A stretch of DNA of 64,000 bases from Sepioteuthis lessoniana (GCA_963585895.1 OY757924.1:61637892-61701891), one strand, 5' to 3'. Positions 31,218-42,714 are shown, counted from the first letter of the stretch. A program made the numbers and translations. The notes: generated by a model not told the origin, from the sequence alone.

Positions 31218-32180
31218 TTTGTTTTTCACAACAGCGCCAGCTGGGGATCTTTTACTGAAATATGAGCTAGAGCAAGTCCCCTTAGGTATCCAAGACTTCA
31301 ATGAGTATTATAACCATCTCAATTCTATCGCTGATTTCCTGTGCTTTTCCTTTGCCCAGTCGGCTGGGGCTGTAGAATACACCGACTGCTTCTCTGCAGA
31401 GGAGTGAGACATTCCCAAAGAGTGTCCTGCATATGATACAAAACAATCTGATGGTGAGGTTCCAGTAATGCAAGAGCTTTGGAGAATGCGAAATACGCAT
31501 TCACTGCAATCGCTCTCAGGTCCACTCTGTCCCGGGGTGATAGCACCTGACAGGGTCCTGTCTATGGGACAAACAGAACTAAACTCTATACTCATGCTAA
31601 AATAAACTTTTTGAGTTAGAGCTGTCCGAACTTTCGTCAAACTGAATTGTTAGAAATAGGACTCTTTCTGACAGTAAAACTGTATGATTATGCTCGACTG
31701 AATTGTTTGAAATAGTACTGTTTTGACAGTTAAACATTTGTAAACTAATATTATTCTTATACTAAACTGAATTGTTTGGTATGTAATTCAGCGTTGAATG
31801 ACCTGAAAAGGGTTTATACGCTGTGATACAAACCAACCAACCAACCAGTACCTTTCCAGTCTTTTCTCTAATCCTTTATGGACCATTCCAAGCTCACTAA
31901 TAACAATTGTTTCCCTGCCTCCTTCATGCTCCACTGTTTTTATCCCTAGCAAAGTCCAAGTATTTGGCTATCTTTTGGCTTCCTTTTATTTTCACTCAGT
32001 GAGTCGCTGGAAAGGGAACATTCACCATATAGCAGGTACACATTTTCTTATTAATAAATACTAGGTCTGTTATTTTTGCGGGAATTCGATGATTGTTCGT
32101 ACCTTAAAACTATTGAACATTTCATACGCCTTATTCTCTTGGACAAATCATGGTTTGTTTTTATCATCATTTTCCCTTAT
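31218..32180 (-). pseudogene. R4-like LINE split by a family X insertion
   Basis: The 3' part (31218-31350) shows ccagctggggatcttttactg and atccaagacttcaatgagta. The rest resumes at 31848 with tttccagtcttttctctaatc, the LEDLE region, and continues through ctccttcatgctccactg and tcgatgattgttcgtac. The copy is contiguous apart from the inserted element. Confidence 0.75.
31351..31847 (+). mobile_element. Family X inserted into an R4-like copy
   Basis: Complete element of about 497 bp. Head: TTTGCCCAGTCGGCTGGGG, CTGTAGAATACACCGACTGC. Body: CTCATGCTAAAATAAACTTT, ACTGAATTGTTTGAAATAG (three units). Tail: TTCAGCGTTGAATGACC..GGGTTTATACGCTG then (AACC)n. The flanks GTGCTTTTCC (31341-31350) and GTACCTTTCC (31848-31857) agree at 8 of 10 positions, a probable aged target-site duplication. 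Confidence 0.8.
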
Positions 32181-32585
32181 ACCTTTAAGAGTTTTTCACA
32201 CTTGCATTAGCTGATGGTATTTCACGGAAGTTTGAGCGAGAGCAAGTCTTCTGAAGTTTTCAAAACTCTCCTCGCCATTCTTGCCGTACACTATAGTGCA
32301 GTAGTCTGAATTTTCCCTCCTTGTCCTCTTATGTACAAGTTATCAAGTCTTGTTACCATTTCTTTGGGATTGTCCCCAGTAAGCCAACCACAAGTCGTAT
32401 CACTATCACGTTCATGTCTCATAGTTTTTTTTAGTTCTCTAGTACGGTCTAGGTACTTATCTCTCTCTCTTTTCGATTCCTTTTATTTTCATTCTGTAGT
32501 ATGCCAGGACGGCAATGTCCACTATTCGGCGGTTTTTCTTTTTTGCTAACTAGCACTAGGTCTGGTCGTCGGTATTATCATTATT
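32181..32585 (-). pseudogene. R4-like LINE fragment, degenerate
   Basis: Plus landmarks: agagtttttcacacttgcat, tagctgatggtatttcacgg, gtctaggtacttatctctc and CACTAGGTCTGGTCGTCGG. This is a 5'-truncated endonuclease-to-3' end copy joined to the next copy through a short TTA-rich stretch. Confidence 0.75.
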
Positions 32586-32589
32586 GATA

Positions 32590-33020
32590 TTACTTACTCA
32601 TTGAGAGTTTTTCTGATGGTCTTTCACTGGAATATGAGTGATAGCAAGTTTCCTCAAGTCTCCAGGACTCTTCTCAGTATCATAGCCGTTCTAAGAACGG
32701 CTGTAGTTTGAATAGTCTCCACTTGTCCTCCAACCTCCAAGTCCTCCAGTCCATTTAGTAATCCTTTAGTTGCTGCACGAAGAGCACCAATCACGATTGG
32801 TATAATTATCACCTTCATGTTCCATCGTTTTTTTAATTCCCTAAAATGGTCGAGGTACTTATCCTTCTTTTCACATTCTTTCAATTTTATTCTGTAGTCA
32901 GCCGAGATCAGGATATCTGTTTATATGTCAAAGTCCCATTGGAGTTTATGAGTGTCATTCTCTAGGACCGCTGCTGGGTTGTGCATATACCATTTATTCA
33001 TGTGGTAAAATTTAAATTTC
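32590..33020 (-). pseudogene. R4-like LINE, good C-terminal frame
   Basis: A minus frame of 76 residues (32884-32654) reads KECEKKDKYLDHFRELKKRW, NMKVIIIPIVIGALRAATKG, ETIQTTAVLRTAMILRRVLE. The upstream VDFAVP stretch is missing: an internal deletion joins it to GLTTE.. and then DQTD-like codons. The copy extends to the KWYMHN-like region near 33000. Confidence 0.8.
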
Positions 33021-33029
33021 TTCCACATT

Positions 33030-34262
33030 TCCCAAATGGATCAGCTTACCCACTCAGTCATGTCTTCTTCTGCGCTGTTCTTCATACCATCATTAACTCA
33101 TTTTTTTTCGAAAGAACCCGAATGAAAGCTAGTTTTCCCAGGCTTACATGGCACTTCTATGATTTTAAGCTGATCCTAATAGTGATGTGGTTTCTAATTT
33201 CCTTATTTTTTTCATTGTTTTCAATTGTTTGTTTCTTAGCAGGCCGTTGGGTACCGTTGCAACTGTTCACACTACAATGTCATTTTGTCTATTTTTCAGG
33301 CAAAATCAAAGTATTTTCTTTTTCCTTTCAATTTCATTGTGTTGTCCGCAGAAAGGCAAAATCCATTTGATGGTTGATTGGTTCGTTGAATTTATGGCAT
33401 ATCTACCTTTGTAAGTTATTTAACGTCAAATCCATTTTTATATAAATAGTCAGTTCTATTTCAAACAATTCAGTTTAGCATGAGTAGATAGTTTAAATGA
33501 CAAAAACATTTCTATTTCAAGCTATTCAATTTAGTCAAACAGTTCTAATTAAACAAAATCAGTTCTGCATAGGTACGTACTTTAGTTCTATTCAAATCCA
33601 TTTTTATTCACATAATCAGTTCTATCTCAAACAATTCAATTTTCCATGAATTATAGAATTGCAAAAATCTTTTCTATTTCAATCTATTCAGTTCATTCAA
33701 ACAGTTCTAATTCAGCTAATTCAGTTTAGTATAAGTATAGATTTTCTTTACACACAGTTAAATGTCAAAACATTTCTATATTAAACAATTCAGTTTAGCA
33801 TAAGTACAGTTCCTATGTCAAAAACAGTTCCATTTCAAACAATACAATTTCGCATAAGTGAGCAGTTTAATTGTTAAACATTTCTATTTCAAGCTATTCA
33901 GTTAAGCAACAGTTCTACTTTAAACCATTTAGTTTAGCATAAGTAGGCAGGTTACTTCTATTTAACCCATTGATAGGGTACTATCAGGTGCTACCATTCC
34001 GGGCAAGAATGAAACAGGGATCAGCGGCAGTCAAGGGGTAATCTGCATTCCGCTCAACCCTAGCATCACTGGAACATCCCCATTAGAATGTTTAGTGTCA
34101 TATCTAGGATACTCGTTGAGGGGATCTTACCCCTCTGCATAGGTGCAATCGATGTATTCTACAGCGCCGGCTGACTGAGCAAACAATCCATTAGAGGACA
34201 AATTATTTTCTTCTTGATGAGTTACACTAGGTCTAACCTTCTGACTAGGGTTGTTTTATTTC
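33030..34262 (-). pseudogene. R4-like LINE split by family X
   Basis: The left part (about 33100-33373) ends tttcattgtgttgtccgcag, aaaggcaaaatccatt, the reverse of DFAVPADH. It resumes at 34185 with tcttcttgatgagttacact, aggtctaaccttctgactag, the next upstream codons (RPDL). The element between them is the later insertion at 33374-34184. Confidence 0.7.
33374..34184 (-). mobile_element. Family X, complete, with target-site duplication
   Basis: On plus: tail (tgattggttcgttgaattta, tggcatatctacc..gttatttaacg), nine or so body units of the type tctatttcaaacaattcag / tttagcataagta, then tgatagggtactatcagg, tgctaccattccgggc, head gtattctacagcgccggctg, actgagc. AATCCATTTGATGG (33360-33373) and AATCCATTAGAGG (34185-34197) flank it, giving an 8-bp exact, probably longer, duplication. 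At 811 bp it is longer than the 59.5-kb copy because of extra body units. Confidence 0.85.
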
Positions 34263-34334
34263 TTAGGACTTTAAGATTCTCCGAGTTCCAAGTGCCTTCA
34301 AATAATACTAATAATATTGAAAATGATAATAACA

Positions 34335-34690
34335 ATAATTATCAACAAGAAAAAGAACTTGCCGTATTGTGGACATTGCTGTCCCGGTTAAGCACAGAGA
34401 AAAATTTAAAGAAAACAAAATGAAAGATAAGTACCTTTAGCTTGCTCGGGAATTATGAATAAACAATAGAACATTAGAGTGACAATTATATCAATTTTAA
34501 TTGGTGCTCTTGGTATAATCACCGAAGGATTGATAAAAGGAGAGAATCATTTGGAAGTTAGAGGACGAGTGGAGATCATCCAAACTACAGAATTATTGAG
34601 ATCGGCTTGAATGCTGTCACTCAAGCTTCAGTGAAAAACCATCAGCTAACGCTGGTTTGAAAAACTCGAAAAAGAGCAAATAATAATAAG
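34335..34690 (+). pseudogene. R4-like LINE, first plus-strand copy
   Basis: Starts at the endonuclease (ATTATCAACAAGAAAAAGAA then codons like IVDIAVPVKH), continues to ISILIGALGIITEGLIKG-like and VEIIQTTELLRSA. It ends CATCAGCTAACGCTGG..AAAAACTCG with AAATAATAATAAG. The residual TAA-like DNA at 34300-34335 separates it from the minus-strand copy on the left. Confidence 0.75.
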
Positions 34691-35699
34691 CTCAGAATCA
34701 AATAATAGATCAAAACGCCTGAGAAATTGCATGGATATCAAGGAAAAATCATTCAGACTAGCGATGTTAACATATTTGGGGAGTTGTCATTTATACAATT
34801 AATAGATAAAAGCCCTAACTCATTATTAACTACTGTAAAAGTATCGTCTTCTTAGTTATGTAGAAACATATGAAATAAGTAAGCAAGAAACTACCAAGGA
34901 ACAAAGTTTCGGAGAGCGATATCAACAGAATGGCGAATATGCATTTACCGAAACCCTCGGCACGAGAAGAATGTGACACAAGGGATTAGCGCAAAGTGAT
35001 GTGCAATCTGCCTCGGCAAAAGATTTGAAATATTTTGGTGGATGAAAACCATTATACTACGAGTATCTCAATCTACGGGTATGAAGACTGAAATAACCAA
35101 TCTGGTCATTAGTTTCTTGGGAGTCATACAAAGTGTTATATTAATTTACCCATGCACGCACGAACTCTCCCAGCTATAAAGAGCAGCAAGTATTGCTCAA
35201 AGGCAGAAGGCAATATTCCAGCAGACAGGCATGAAAGTCGGACCGTAACCGTCTCGCGGGTAACCCTCTGATTTGTATATGTTTTATTAATGTTCTTTGT
35301 TTATATATTTGTTAAACTCAATTCCTTTCTTGAGTGTTTATTTCTGGCCCTTGTCAAGGTCACAGCTCGGAGAGAAATAGAAACTTCTATTAACTCAGGT
35401 AGTTTGATCTACTCCGAATTGAGTTCATACTACTTCAGGATTGAATGATCTAGATCATATAACACTTCGGAAAATTAGTTTATATCTGTTTCTTAAAGTG
35501 AGAAAGAGGAATACCCCGAAGTAAATAACAACATCATTATTATAAAAATCGTCAATGATAATAATAAAAGTAATGATAACGACTGGAAAAAACACAAAAT
35601 GGAAATATAAAATGATGCAGCAAACTGCCAGAAAATAAATGATGATAGTAAAATAAACAAAAACAAAACAAAACAAACAAACAAACAACTAACAAACAA
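34691..35699. other. Unclassified DNA ending in AAAC-rich tract
   Basis: A stretch at about 34860-35270 is GC-richer and could be an old coding remnant (SHTKC, HARTLPAIKSSK in translation), but I cannot place it. 35450-35700 is AT-rich with an AACA/AAAC run at 35655-35702. Minus frames of 64-77 residues there are Phe/Tyr/Val-rich products of the A-rich strand. Confidence 0.35.
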
Positions 35700-36057
35700 A
35701 CAATGGAACCAGCCGAATTGTGGACTGTACTTTTCCAGCTGACCACAAAGTATAACTAAAAGTATTCAAAAAGAGAGATTAGTACCTAAACCTTGCTAGA
35801 GAACTGAAAAGAACTATAGAACATAAAAGTAACGGTGATTGTAATTGTCGTAGGTGTGCCCGGTACAGTCACCAAAATATTGGTACCGGGACTGAAGAAA
35901 TTGGAAATTAGATGACGAATAGAGACCATCCAAACAATAGCTTTCTTGGGATCGGCCAGAATACTGAGAAGTGTCCAGGAGACTTGAGGAGACTTGCTGT
36001 CACTGAGACTCCCGTGAGCATCCGTCAGCTAACACTTTTTGTGAAAAACTCTCGCAA
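35700..36057 (+). pseudogene. R4-like LINE copy 2 of the plus array
   Basis: From GCCGAATTGTGGACTGTAC (IVDCTFPADH codons), through AGATTAGTACCTAAACCTTG, GTGATTGTAATTGTCGTAGG, to AGAAGTGTCCAGGAGACTTG and the 3' end CATCCGTCAGCTAACAC..AAAAACTCTCGCA. The next copy begins without a clear TAA run. Confidence 0.75.
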
Positions 36058-36742
36058 ATGATACGTGCCAATCATATTAAAGCCCAAATCGATAATATGC
36101 AACAGAATAGCGCATATAGATTTGTAGAGAGAGAGAGACGATCCCATAGTAGCAGCCTTGCACAAAACGAGTATAAGACTATACATGACTGGTTAGGAAA
36201 TGTAATCCACTGGGAATTGTGCAATAAATGGAAATTTGATCATACTACTCGATGGCATATGCGAAAACAAGAATCAGTCCAGAAGAATGTGACGCATAAA
36301 ATTCTCTGGGATTTTGAGATACAAATGGATCTCCTAATCCCTGGCAGATAATCTGGTGATAATTTAGTCAAAACAGAAAACCTGCCATTTAGTGGACTTT
36401 GCTCTACCTGCAGACCACTGACTGAAAATCAAATAAAGTAAAAAGAGTGATAAGTACTTGAGAGAAAACTAAACTTTCTATGGAACATGAGGATTATAGT
36501 GATACCAGCTGTAATCAATGAGCTTAGAACGGTTTCAAAGGCTTGAAATAAAAACTAGGAGAGTTGGAAATTGAAGAACATATCGTGATTATCAAAAGCA
36601 GATCATTGCTAGGGTCGGTCAGAATACAGAGAAAGCTCTTGGGAGATCGGATGAGACTTGCTGTCACTCTGACTAAAAGGAAAGGCCATGAGATAACACT
36701 GTGTGAAAAACTCACTGGACGTATAATAATAATAATAATGAT
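36058..36742 (+). pseudogene. R4-like LINE copy 3 of the plus array, with knuckle region
   Basis: Frame 36058-36351 (97 residues): IRANHIKAQIDNMQQNSAYR, LAQNEYKTIHDWLGNVIHWE, LCNKWKFDH, KILWDFEIQMDLLIPGR. The four knuckle ligands are lost (YRFVERE.. where CRLC is expected). A decayed endonuclease follows, to a TAA-rich end at 36722-36740. Confidence 0.8.
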
Positions 36743-37160
36743 AATAGTAGTTCTTTGGGATTTTGACATACCAACATATCACAAAATCTCACCCAGACAA
36801 GCTGACTAAGTGATAATCAATAAAAAAGAGAAACTGCCGAATAGTGGACTTTACCGTTCCGGTAGACCATTGAATAAAATTTTAAGAAAGCGAAAAGAGA
36901 GACCTGTTTGAGAACTAAAAAATATCTATGGAACATGAAGGTGACGATGATACCAATTGTTATTAGTGCACTTGAGACAACAAAGAATTTTTAAAGGGAA
37001 TGTAAGACGAAGAACTTGAATGACCATCGAGACTGTAGCATTATTAAGATCGGACAGGATACTAAGCAGAGCCCAAGAATCTTAACGAGACTCGCAATCA
37101 CTCAAACTCCAGTGAAAAACCCTCACCTTGAACTGGTATGAAAAACTCTCAAGGAGTAAT
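36743..37160 (+). pseudogene. R4-like LINE copy 4 of the plus array
   Basis: Starts at the recurrent truncation point (GTTCTTTGGGATTTTGACAT, the LWDFDI codons) right after the TAA-rich tail of copy 3. It continues through ATAGTGGACTTTACCGTTCC and ATACCAATTGTTATTAG. The end is CACTCAAACTCCAGTGAAAA. Confidence 0.8.
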
Positions 37161-37560
37161 ACAAACAGTTGATCTGCTCTCGGCCAGACAAGCAGACCTA
37201 GTGATAGTCGACAAAAAATGAGAACTTGCCAAATAGAGGACTTTGCCGTTTCGACTGACAACACAGTGAATATAAAAGAAAGTGAAAAGAGAGATAGGTA
37301 CCTAGACCTCGCTAGAGAACTTCAAAAAAATCTATGGAACATGAAGGTGATGGTGATAACAATTGTGGTTGGTGAAATTGACATAATTAACAAAAATTGG
37401 TCAAGGGACAGGAAGACATGGAAAACAGAAGACAAATTGTTACCATCCAGACAACAGAAGATCCATCCAGACTACAGTAGACTACATCCAGATCGGCCAG
37501 AATACTGAAAAGAATCCTCGAGACTTTCTTTTACTAAAACTCTTGTGAAAAGACACCAGC
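37161..37560 (+). pseudogene. R4-like LINE copy 5 of the plus array
   Basis: Starts at the TDHLI..RPDL region (CTCTCGGCCAGACAAGC). The frame 37218-37508 gives RTCQIEDFAVSTDNTVNIKE, SEKRDRYLDLARELQKNLWN, MKVMVITIVVGE. A short internal duplication of GATCCATCCAGACTAC-like sequence precedes the ARIL region. It ends in (TAA)n at 37561. Confidence 0.8.
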
Positions 37561-37639
<79 letters not shown>

Positions 37640-37653
37640 AAGAAGAAGAAGAA
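37561..37653. repeat. Compound (TAA)n(GAA)n microsatellite
   Basis: About 17 AAT/TAA units followed by about 13 AGA/GAA units. It is the tail of the preceding R4-like copy and the 5' border of the next. Confidence 0.95.
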
Positions 37654-38903
37654 AAGGAAATCTACAAATACTTGGGCATCTTGGAGGCTGACACCATCAA
37701 ACAAGTGCAAATGAAAGACATGATCCGAAAAGAATATCTCAGGAGAACGCGAAAACTGCTTGAGACAAAACTCTCCAGCAGAAACCTCATCAAAGGAATA
37801 AATACTTGGCTGTGCCACTAACAATGGACCAAAAGACAAGAAAACTAATGACTATACATAAGGCATTACACCCCAGAGACGACGTTGACAGACTATATGT
37901 ATCTAGAAAAGAGGGAGGATGAGGACTTGCCAGCATCGAAGACACCTTTGACGCATCCATACAACGGCTCGAAGACTACATAGAAAAAAACGAACGAGGA
38001 CTAATTACAACCATCAGAGTCGATACGGACAACACGATAAACGAAAGAATGATAACAACTAGGAAACAAAAATGGGAAGGAAAACAATTCTATGGCTGCT
38101 TTAAACGTCTAATAAACCACATTATACACCAGAAAACCTGGACCTGGCTAAGAAAAGGGAACCTTAAGAAAGAAACGGAATCCCTCCTAATAGCAGCACA
38201 GGACAATCCCATAAGAACCAATCATATCAAAGCGAGAATAGATAAGATGCAACAAAACAGTAAATGTAGGCTATGTGGTGACAGAGACGAAACGACTAAT
38301 CACATAATCAGTGAATGCAGCAAATTAGCACAGAAGGAGTACAAGGCGAGACACGACTGGTTCGGCAAGGTGATCCACTGGGAAATGTGCAGGAAATTTC
38401 AATTCGACCATACAAACAAATGGTATATGCACAATCCGGTGCCTGCCCTTGAAAATGACTCGCATAAACTCCTATGGGACTTTAACATACAAACGGATCA
38501 CCTAATCCCGGCCAGAAGACCAGACCTCATAATAATCAAAAACAAAAAAGAAAATTTGTAAAATTGTCGACTTTTCTGTCCCGGCGGACCACAAAATAAA
38601 TCTGAAGGTAAGTGAAAAGAAAGATAAGTACCTCAACCTTGCTAGAGAGTTGAAAAGCTGTGGAACATGAAAGTAACGATTGTGCCAAATGTGATTGGTG
38701 CGTTAGGCACAATAACAAAAGAATTATTAAAAGGCCTGGAAGACTTGGAAATTGGAGGACGGACAAAGACTATCCAAACGACAGCATTGCTAAGAACGGC
38801 CAGAATTCTGACACAAGTCCTGGAGACTTGAGGAGACTTGCTGTCACTCAAACTCCAGTGAGAAACCATCAGTTAGCACTGATGTGAAAAACTCTAAAGG
38901 AGT
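37654..38903 (+). pseudogene. R4-like LINE, best-preserved copy
   Basis: Begins after the RT palm with IYKYLGILEADTIKQVQM, RRTRKLLETKLSSRN and a TLASIEDTFDASIQRLEDYI region. Frame 38049-38561 (170 residues) holds ETESLLIAAQDNPIRTNHIK, the intact knuckle CRLCGDRDETTNHIISEC (CX2CX8HX4C), HDWFGKVIHWEMCRKF and IQTDHLIPARRPDL. Single-base losses in two A-runs then shift the frame for IVDFSVPADH and KKDKYLNLAREL. The C-terminal block runs to LTQVLET, then the 3' UTR and (TAA)n. In R2/R4-type LINEs this knuckle plus RPD..VD endonuclease cuts the target site. The copy is 5'-truncated, without the RT core. Confidence 0.9.
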
Positions 38904-38904
38904 A

Positions 38905-38967
<63 letters not shown>
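38904..38967. repeat. (TAA)n tail of the R4-like copy
   Basis: About 21 perfect AAT units directly after GAAAAACTCTAAAGGAGTA, the family 3' end. Confidence 0.95.
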
Positions 38968-38969
38968 CT

Positions 38970-40075
38970 TTTCCGCAATAGTCTGTAAAAAGTAAGTAAA
39001 TACTTTCGATAGAATTTAATCATAGGTGGCGAGAACTACTAAAACTTTCACAGTACTGTACTTTGTCTTTTATTCTTCGCTTTAAAATGGATATTTAAGA
39101 TAATAATATAGCTCGCTGAAAAGATATTAAAATTTTACTAATATTCCGGCTGGAATTTAAAGCTTTTGTTTTTTAATGTTGTTTTGAAAATTTGGACTTA
39201 AACGATATGAAAGTTTCATTACCAACCAGTTTATGTGAGCAAAATATTGCTTGCGCATTTGTTGTTGTAATAAATGTCCTTTGATATACCTTGTTATTAA
39301 CATGTACGTTGCTCTGTCCCATCAAACCTCTTATTAATATGCATAACATCAATGCATACCAAACGCTTCTCAGTCATCTTTAAAGTCATTTTACAGTTTT
39401 ATATTTTAGTACTTGGTTTATATGCTTGGTAGTATGGTAACTTCCTTTTATTTGTTGCAATCTTTTTTTTACTTTTCTTTTTTTATTTTTAAATGACGTT
39501 CTTTTGTTCAACCAGAAATACCATTTAAATGTGTTTGTAGCTTGTAGCAATATTCACTTCATTACTGTTAGTTTCAACGTTTAGCTTTTTTCTTTAAATT
39601 CTATATGTTCAGTTAGATGACTACCTATATGTAATAAATGTGTTGTATTTATTTTTTTTTATGATTTCCATAAAATTCGATTAACTGTTCATGGCACATT
39701 ATCGAATATGAATGGTATTTTATGAATGTTTAACGCCAGTAACCTTCTCATATCACCAACATGGTCTTTTAGTGTCGAGATTATGTGTCTTTATACGGGC
39801 GTTCGAGTTGGGTTAGCACATATATATAAAAACAATTATAACAGGAAACGAATCCAAGATGATATTTTATCCCCGATGTTGGAAAGAGGTGAGCATATTT
39901 TATCAATACTAGAGCCATCAGATTTGCAAGTTTAAGGTGTGTTGTTGGAAAGAAAGAAACAAAGAAACAAAGAAAAAAGAGAAAAGAAAAAGAAATAAAA
40001 ACGAAGGAAAGCAGAATAAGCAGAAGTCGGAGCTGATATGATGCAGACATAACCCGAAATCGGCAATGAAGACAG
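38970..40075. other. AT-rich, no gene identified
   Basis: T-rich tracts (39460-39490, 39645-39660) and a purine run at 39950-40010. A minus frame at 40083-39781 and one at 40255-39932 are open because the plus strand is A-rich. A short plus frame (39726-39935) has no recognisable content. Confidence 0.5.
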
Positions 40076-40079
40076 CGCA

Positions 40080-40640
40080 TCACTGAAGACCTCCCTGATG
40101 CATCTAAGATGTATGATTGAAATGGAAAGAAGAAAAGGTAAAACGAAAACTAAATGAGAAATTTGGCAAAGAAGGAGAAATCTAGAAAGAGAAACTGAAT
40201 CTCTGTAAGTAGCAAAAATTACGTCATAAAAATCTAAGCAAAAATTGTTATACACAGAAGAATAACAAATGTCGGTCTTGTGGTGTCAGAGAGGATAAGT
40301 TCAATTACATTGAAACTCGACAAAAATAATTCAAGATTAGGACTGACTGGGTATGAAAGGCGATCCATTGGAAATTACGCAAGTTATTAAAATATGATCA
40401 TGTAGATAAATTTGTACCGGTAGATGTGACATATAGAATCCTCTGCGAATTAAATACAATTAGAAAAACAAAATACAGATTTGAAAACTAGACACTGTTT
40501 ATAATCGAGAGGAAATTTACTTGACAAAGAAAAAATAGATCTTGTCATTTTTGTGGATTTTCATAGAAAAATCGAAGAAGAAAGAGCTGTGACCAAAATC
40601 CAGAAAAAGATTTCAATTGCCGAGAGTGTGACATCTTGAT
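40080..40640 (+). pseudogene. R4-like LINE, very old copy
   Basis: AGAGAAACTGAATCTCTGTA, AACAAATGTCGGTCTTGTGG (knuckle codons KCRSCG), GGTATGAAAGGCGATCCATTG (VWKAIHW), CATGTAGATAAATTTGTACC and finally ATCTTGTCATTTTTGTGGAT (endonuclease start). Order and spacing match the 38.2-38.6 kb copy. It is decayed throughout and has no tail. Confidence 0.65.
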
Positions 40641-41094
40641 CCGTGGTGAATACTTCTCTTTTCCACCAACGTTTTTATTCCGTAACATATAGTTGATTAA
40701 GCTTTCTTTTTCCATGCCGACGGATATCTAATTTTCGAGGAATTTCGAAACCTGCTTCCAGTGGCTATGGGATATCGTAGCCACTTCTCGATTCACCATG
40801 ATATTAAGTAATTCCCTTTTTGAATTATTGTTTTATTATTTACAGTATCTCAAGAGTACTCTTTAGGCGGTTGTGTGGAGTGTCCTAGGAATGACGCTAA
40901 ACTGCATCAGGAACTGATAAACGATTCGTGGATTTTAAGCGACTGACTACTTGTTATCATAACTACAAGGTCAAGTCTGACCTGGACTATTAGTAGCTAT
41001 CATTTATGGTGTAAATTGATCTGTTTAGAAAAAGGCTTATAACTATTTTGAACTGTATTAATAATTGACTCGTAAAATACTTATATCAATACTA
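40641..41094. other. No feature seen
   Basis: AT-rich spacer without recognisable repeat or frame. Confidence 0.45.
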
Positions 41095-41570
41095 AGTATG
41101 TGCCGAGGGATTTCGGTTCATGCTTTTGGGTTTAGTTAGGCTGAGAACCTTTTGGCTCAGCACATGGGTTAGTTACGTGCAAACATTGATGCAGGTGTTA
41201 ACGCGGGGGCGCGCGGGCGGACGAAGGTGTTACTCAGAGGTGTCACAATAGTCCGAGACGAAACGGGTGACAGAGTGCGAGAGACGTCACGCACCGCAAG
41301 CACGCAGAGGTTTTTGGGAATTTGAAGAAAGTTAAGGGAGTTGAATACTAGACTAGGAACGAGCAGGTTCGACTTTTGAGGCGAGAAGAATTTGTGCGCC
41401 ATGGATACCGCACGAGATAGGGGCCAGATGAAGAAGCCAACATAAAAAGATTGTGTCTCTCTCCTTATGTCGAAACCTTTAACTCAAAAGTAATAAAAAG
41501 GTTTCGTACCTGAACGAACAAGTCGTTACCTGTTTTCGAATTTCGAGATTCCTATGTTCTTCATATGTTC
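41095..41570. other. GC-rich island, possible solo LTR
   Basis: The GC content rises sharply at 41190-41300 (gcgggggcgcgcgggcgg). The block starts tgtgccgagg at 41099 and contains AGTAATAAAAAGG at 41488-41500. A 77-residue minus frame is open only because of base composition. I found no flanking duplication or paired terminus, so LTR is a suggestion; a promoter or CpG-rich element is equally possible. Confidence 0.25.
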
Positions 41571-42705
41571 TATCGTTATGAACATTATATGTCTATTTCG
41601 CACATGGCGTTAATTGTGGCTATAGTACATATGTAGTGTTTACCTGTTTAAAATGATTCTGAGAATGAACATTTGTACTCTTACTGAATCCAGCGGGAAA
41701 TAAATAAAAGATGTTTGACATTCCGTAAAACAGACTAAGATCATTTGCAGTTGGAAACATTTACTGGCGTCTTTTGATAGGTGTGGTCGGGTGTAGGTTA
41801 AAGCCCTTTCCAAAAATTTACTTTCCTTTAACATTACTTTTACATCCTATTTTTCTTTTACAATCATCTTCGTGTAACTCATGCTATAAAGAGATATATT
41901 GTAATGTGTTGGTTAACTCCTAGGACCAGTTAATCAGGTTCTTGTCTTATTGGACCTTCAACAAAAGTTCATTCTTTTAGGAGAAGCGAGAAACGGTCAC
42001 TCAGGGAGTCGAGTAACTTGAAAACGGTCAGTTAGCAAGTAACTGACAGAAGAAAACGAACGACGTAAATTTCAAAATCAGTAAACTAAATAAATTCACT
42101 TTCATTGATTCCAAGATACAACTTCACGTCTTCCTCTTTTGAAAACTTCTTTGAAAGGAGATTGAAGCACCTTTAATAAAGTGTGTGGTATTTTAGTTTT
42201 GTCCACGGATCTGACCGTTTTCTTTTATCTTATGTAAACTTGGCATCATCTACAAATCTCAGCTTGGTTTCAGCCAACGTCATTTCAAGACACTGCAACG
42301 CTACAATAGACAGCAATTAGTTTGTTTTGTAAAATATCAAATTAGAACGAAATTAGAAAACAAATGTGTAGAAGTCAAATGACTCACTTTCTAACATGGC
42401 TGCCTTCTTGAATCTTCTTGGTAAAAGCAAGCCAGCTAAGCTTACCTCATTTTATAGAAGAGCACCTAATGCAGCAGGTGGGTTACTCTGTGGTGCCAGG
42501 ATGACCTGCCCAACACATTTGCATGAGTGGTGTCTATTCACCCATATGTTCATCCAGTAAATGGTAATGAATTTCTTTTCTACTTGTGTGTCAGAACACT
42601 CTCAAGTCAACCAATATTCTTCAGAATGAATGTATCAACCAGTGGCTTTTTTACATTCTGACAAGTGAAATATAGCTGTAATTAATATTCTTTCATGACA
42701 GTTAA
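41571..42705. other. No gene identified
   Basis: AT-rich DNA. A minus frame of 64 residues at 41834-41640 is unremarkable. No shared repeat found. Confidence 0.5.
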
Positions 42706-42714
42706 CACAAGTTC

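Noticed and set aside
34860-35270. Possible upstream part (RT N-terminal) of the R4-like element
   Set aside because: Position fits, but I could not find RT motifs or match it to the RT fragment at 1285-1955.
37534-37839. 101-residue minus frame with Phe and Leu runs
   Set aside because: Antisense of the (TAA)n(GAA)n tract.
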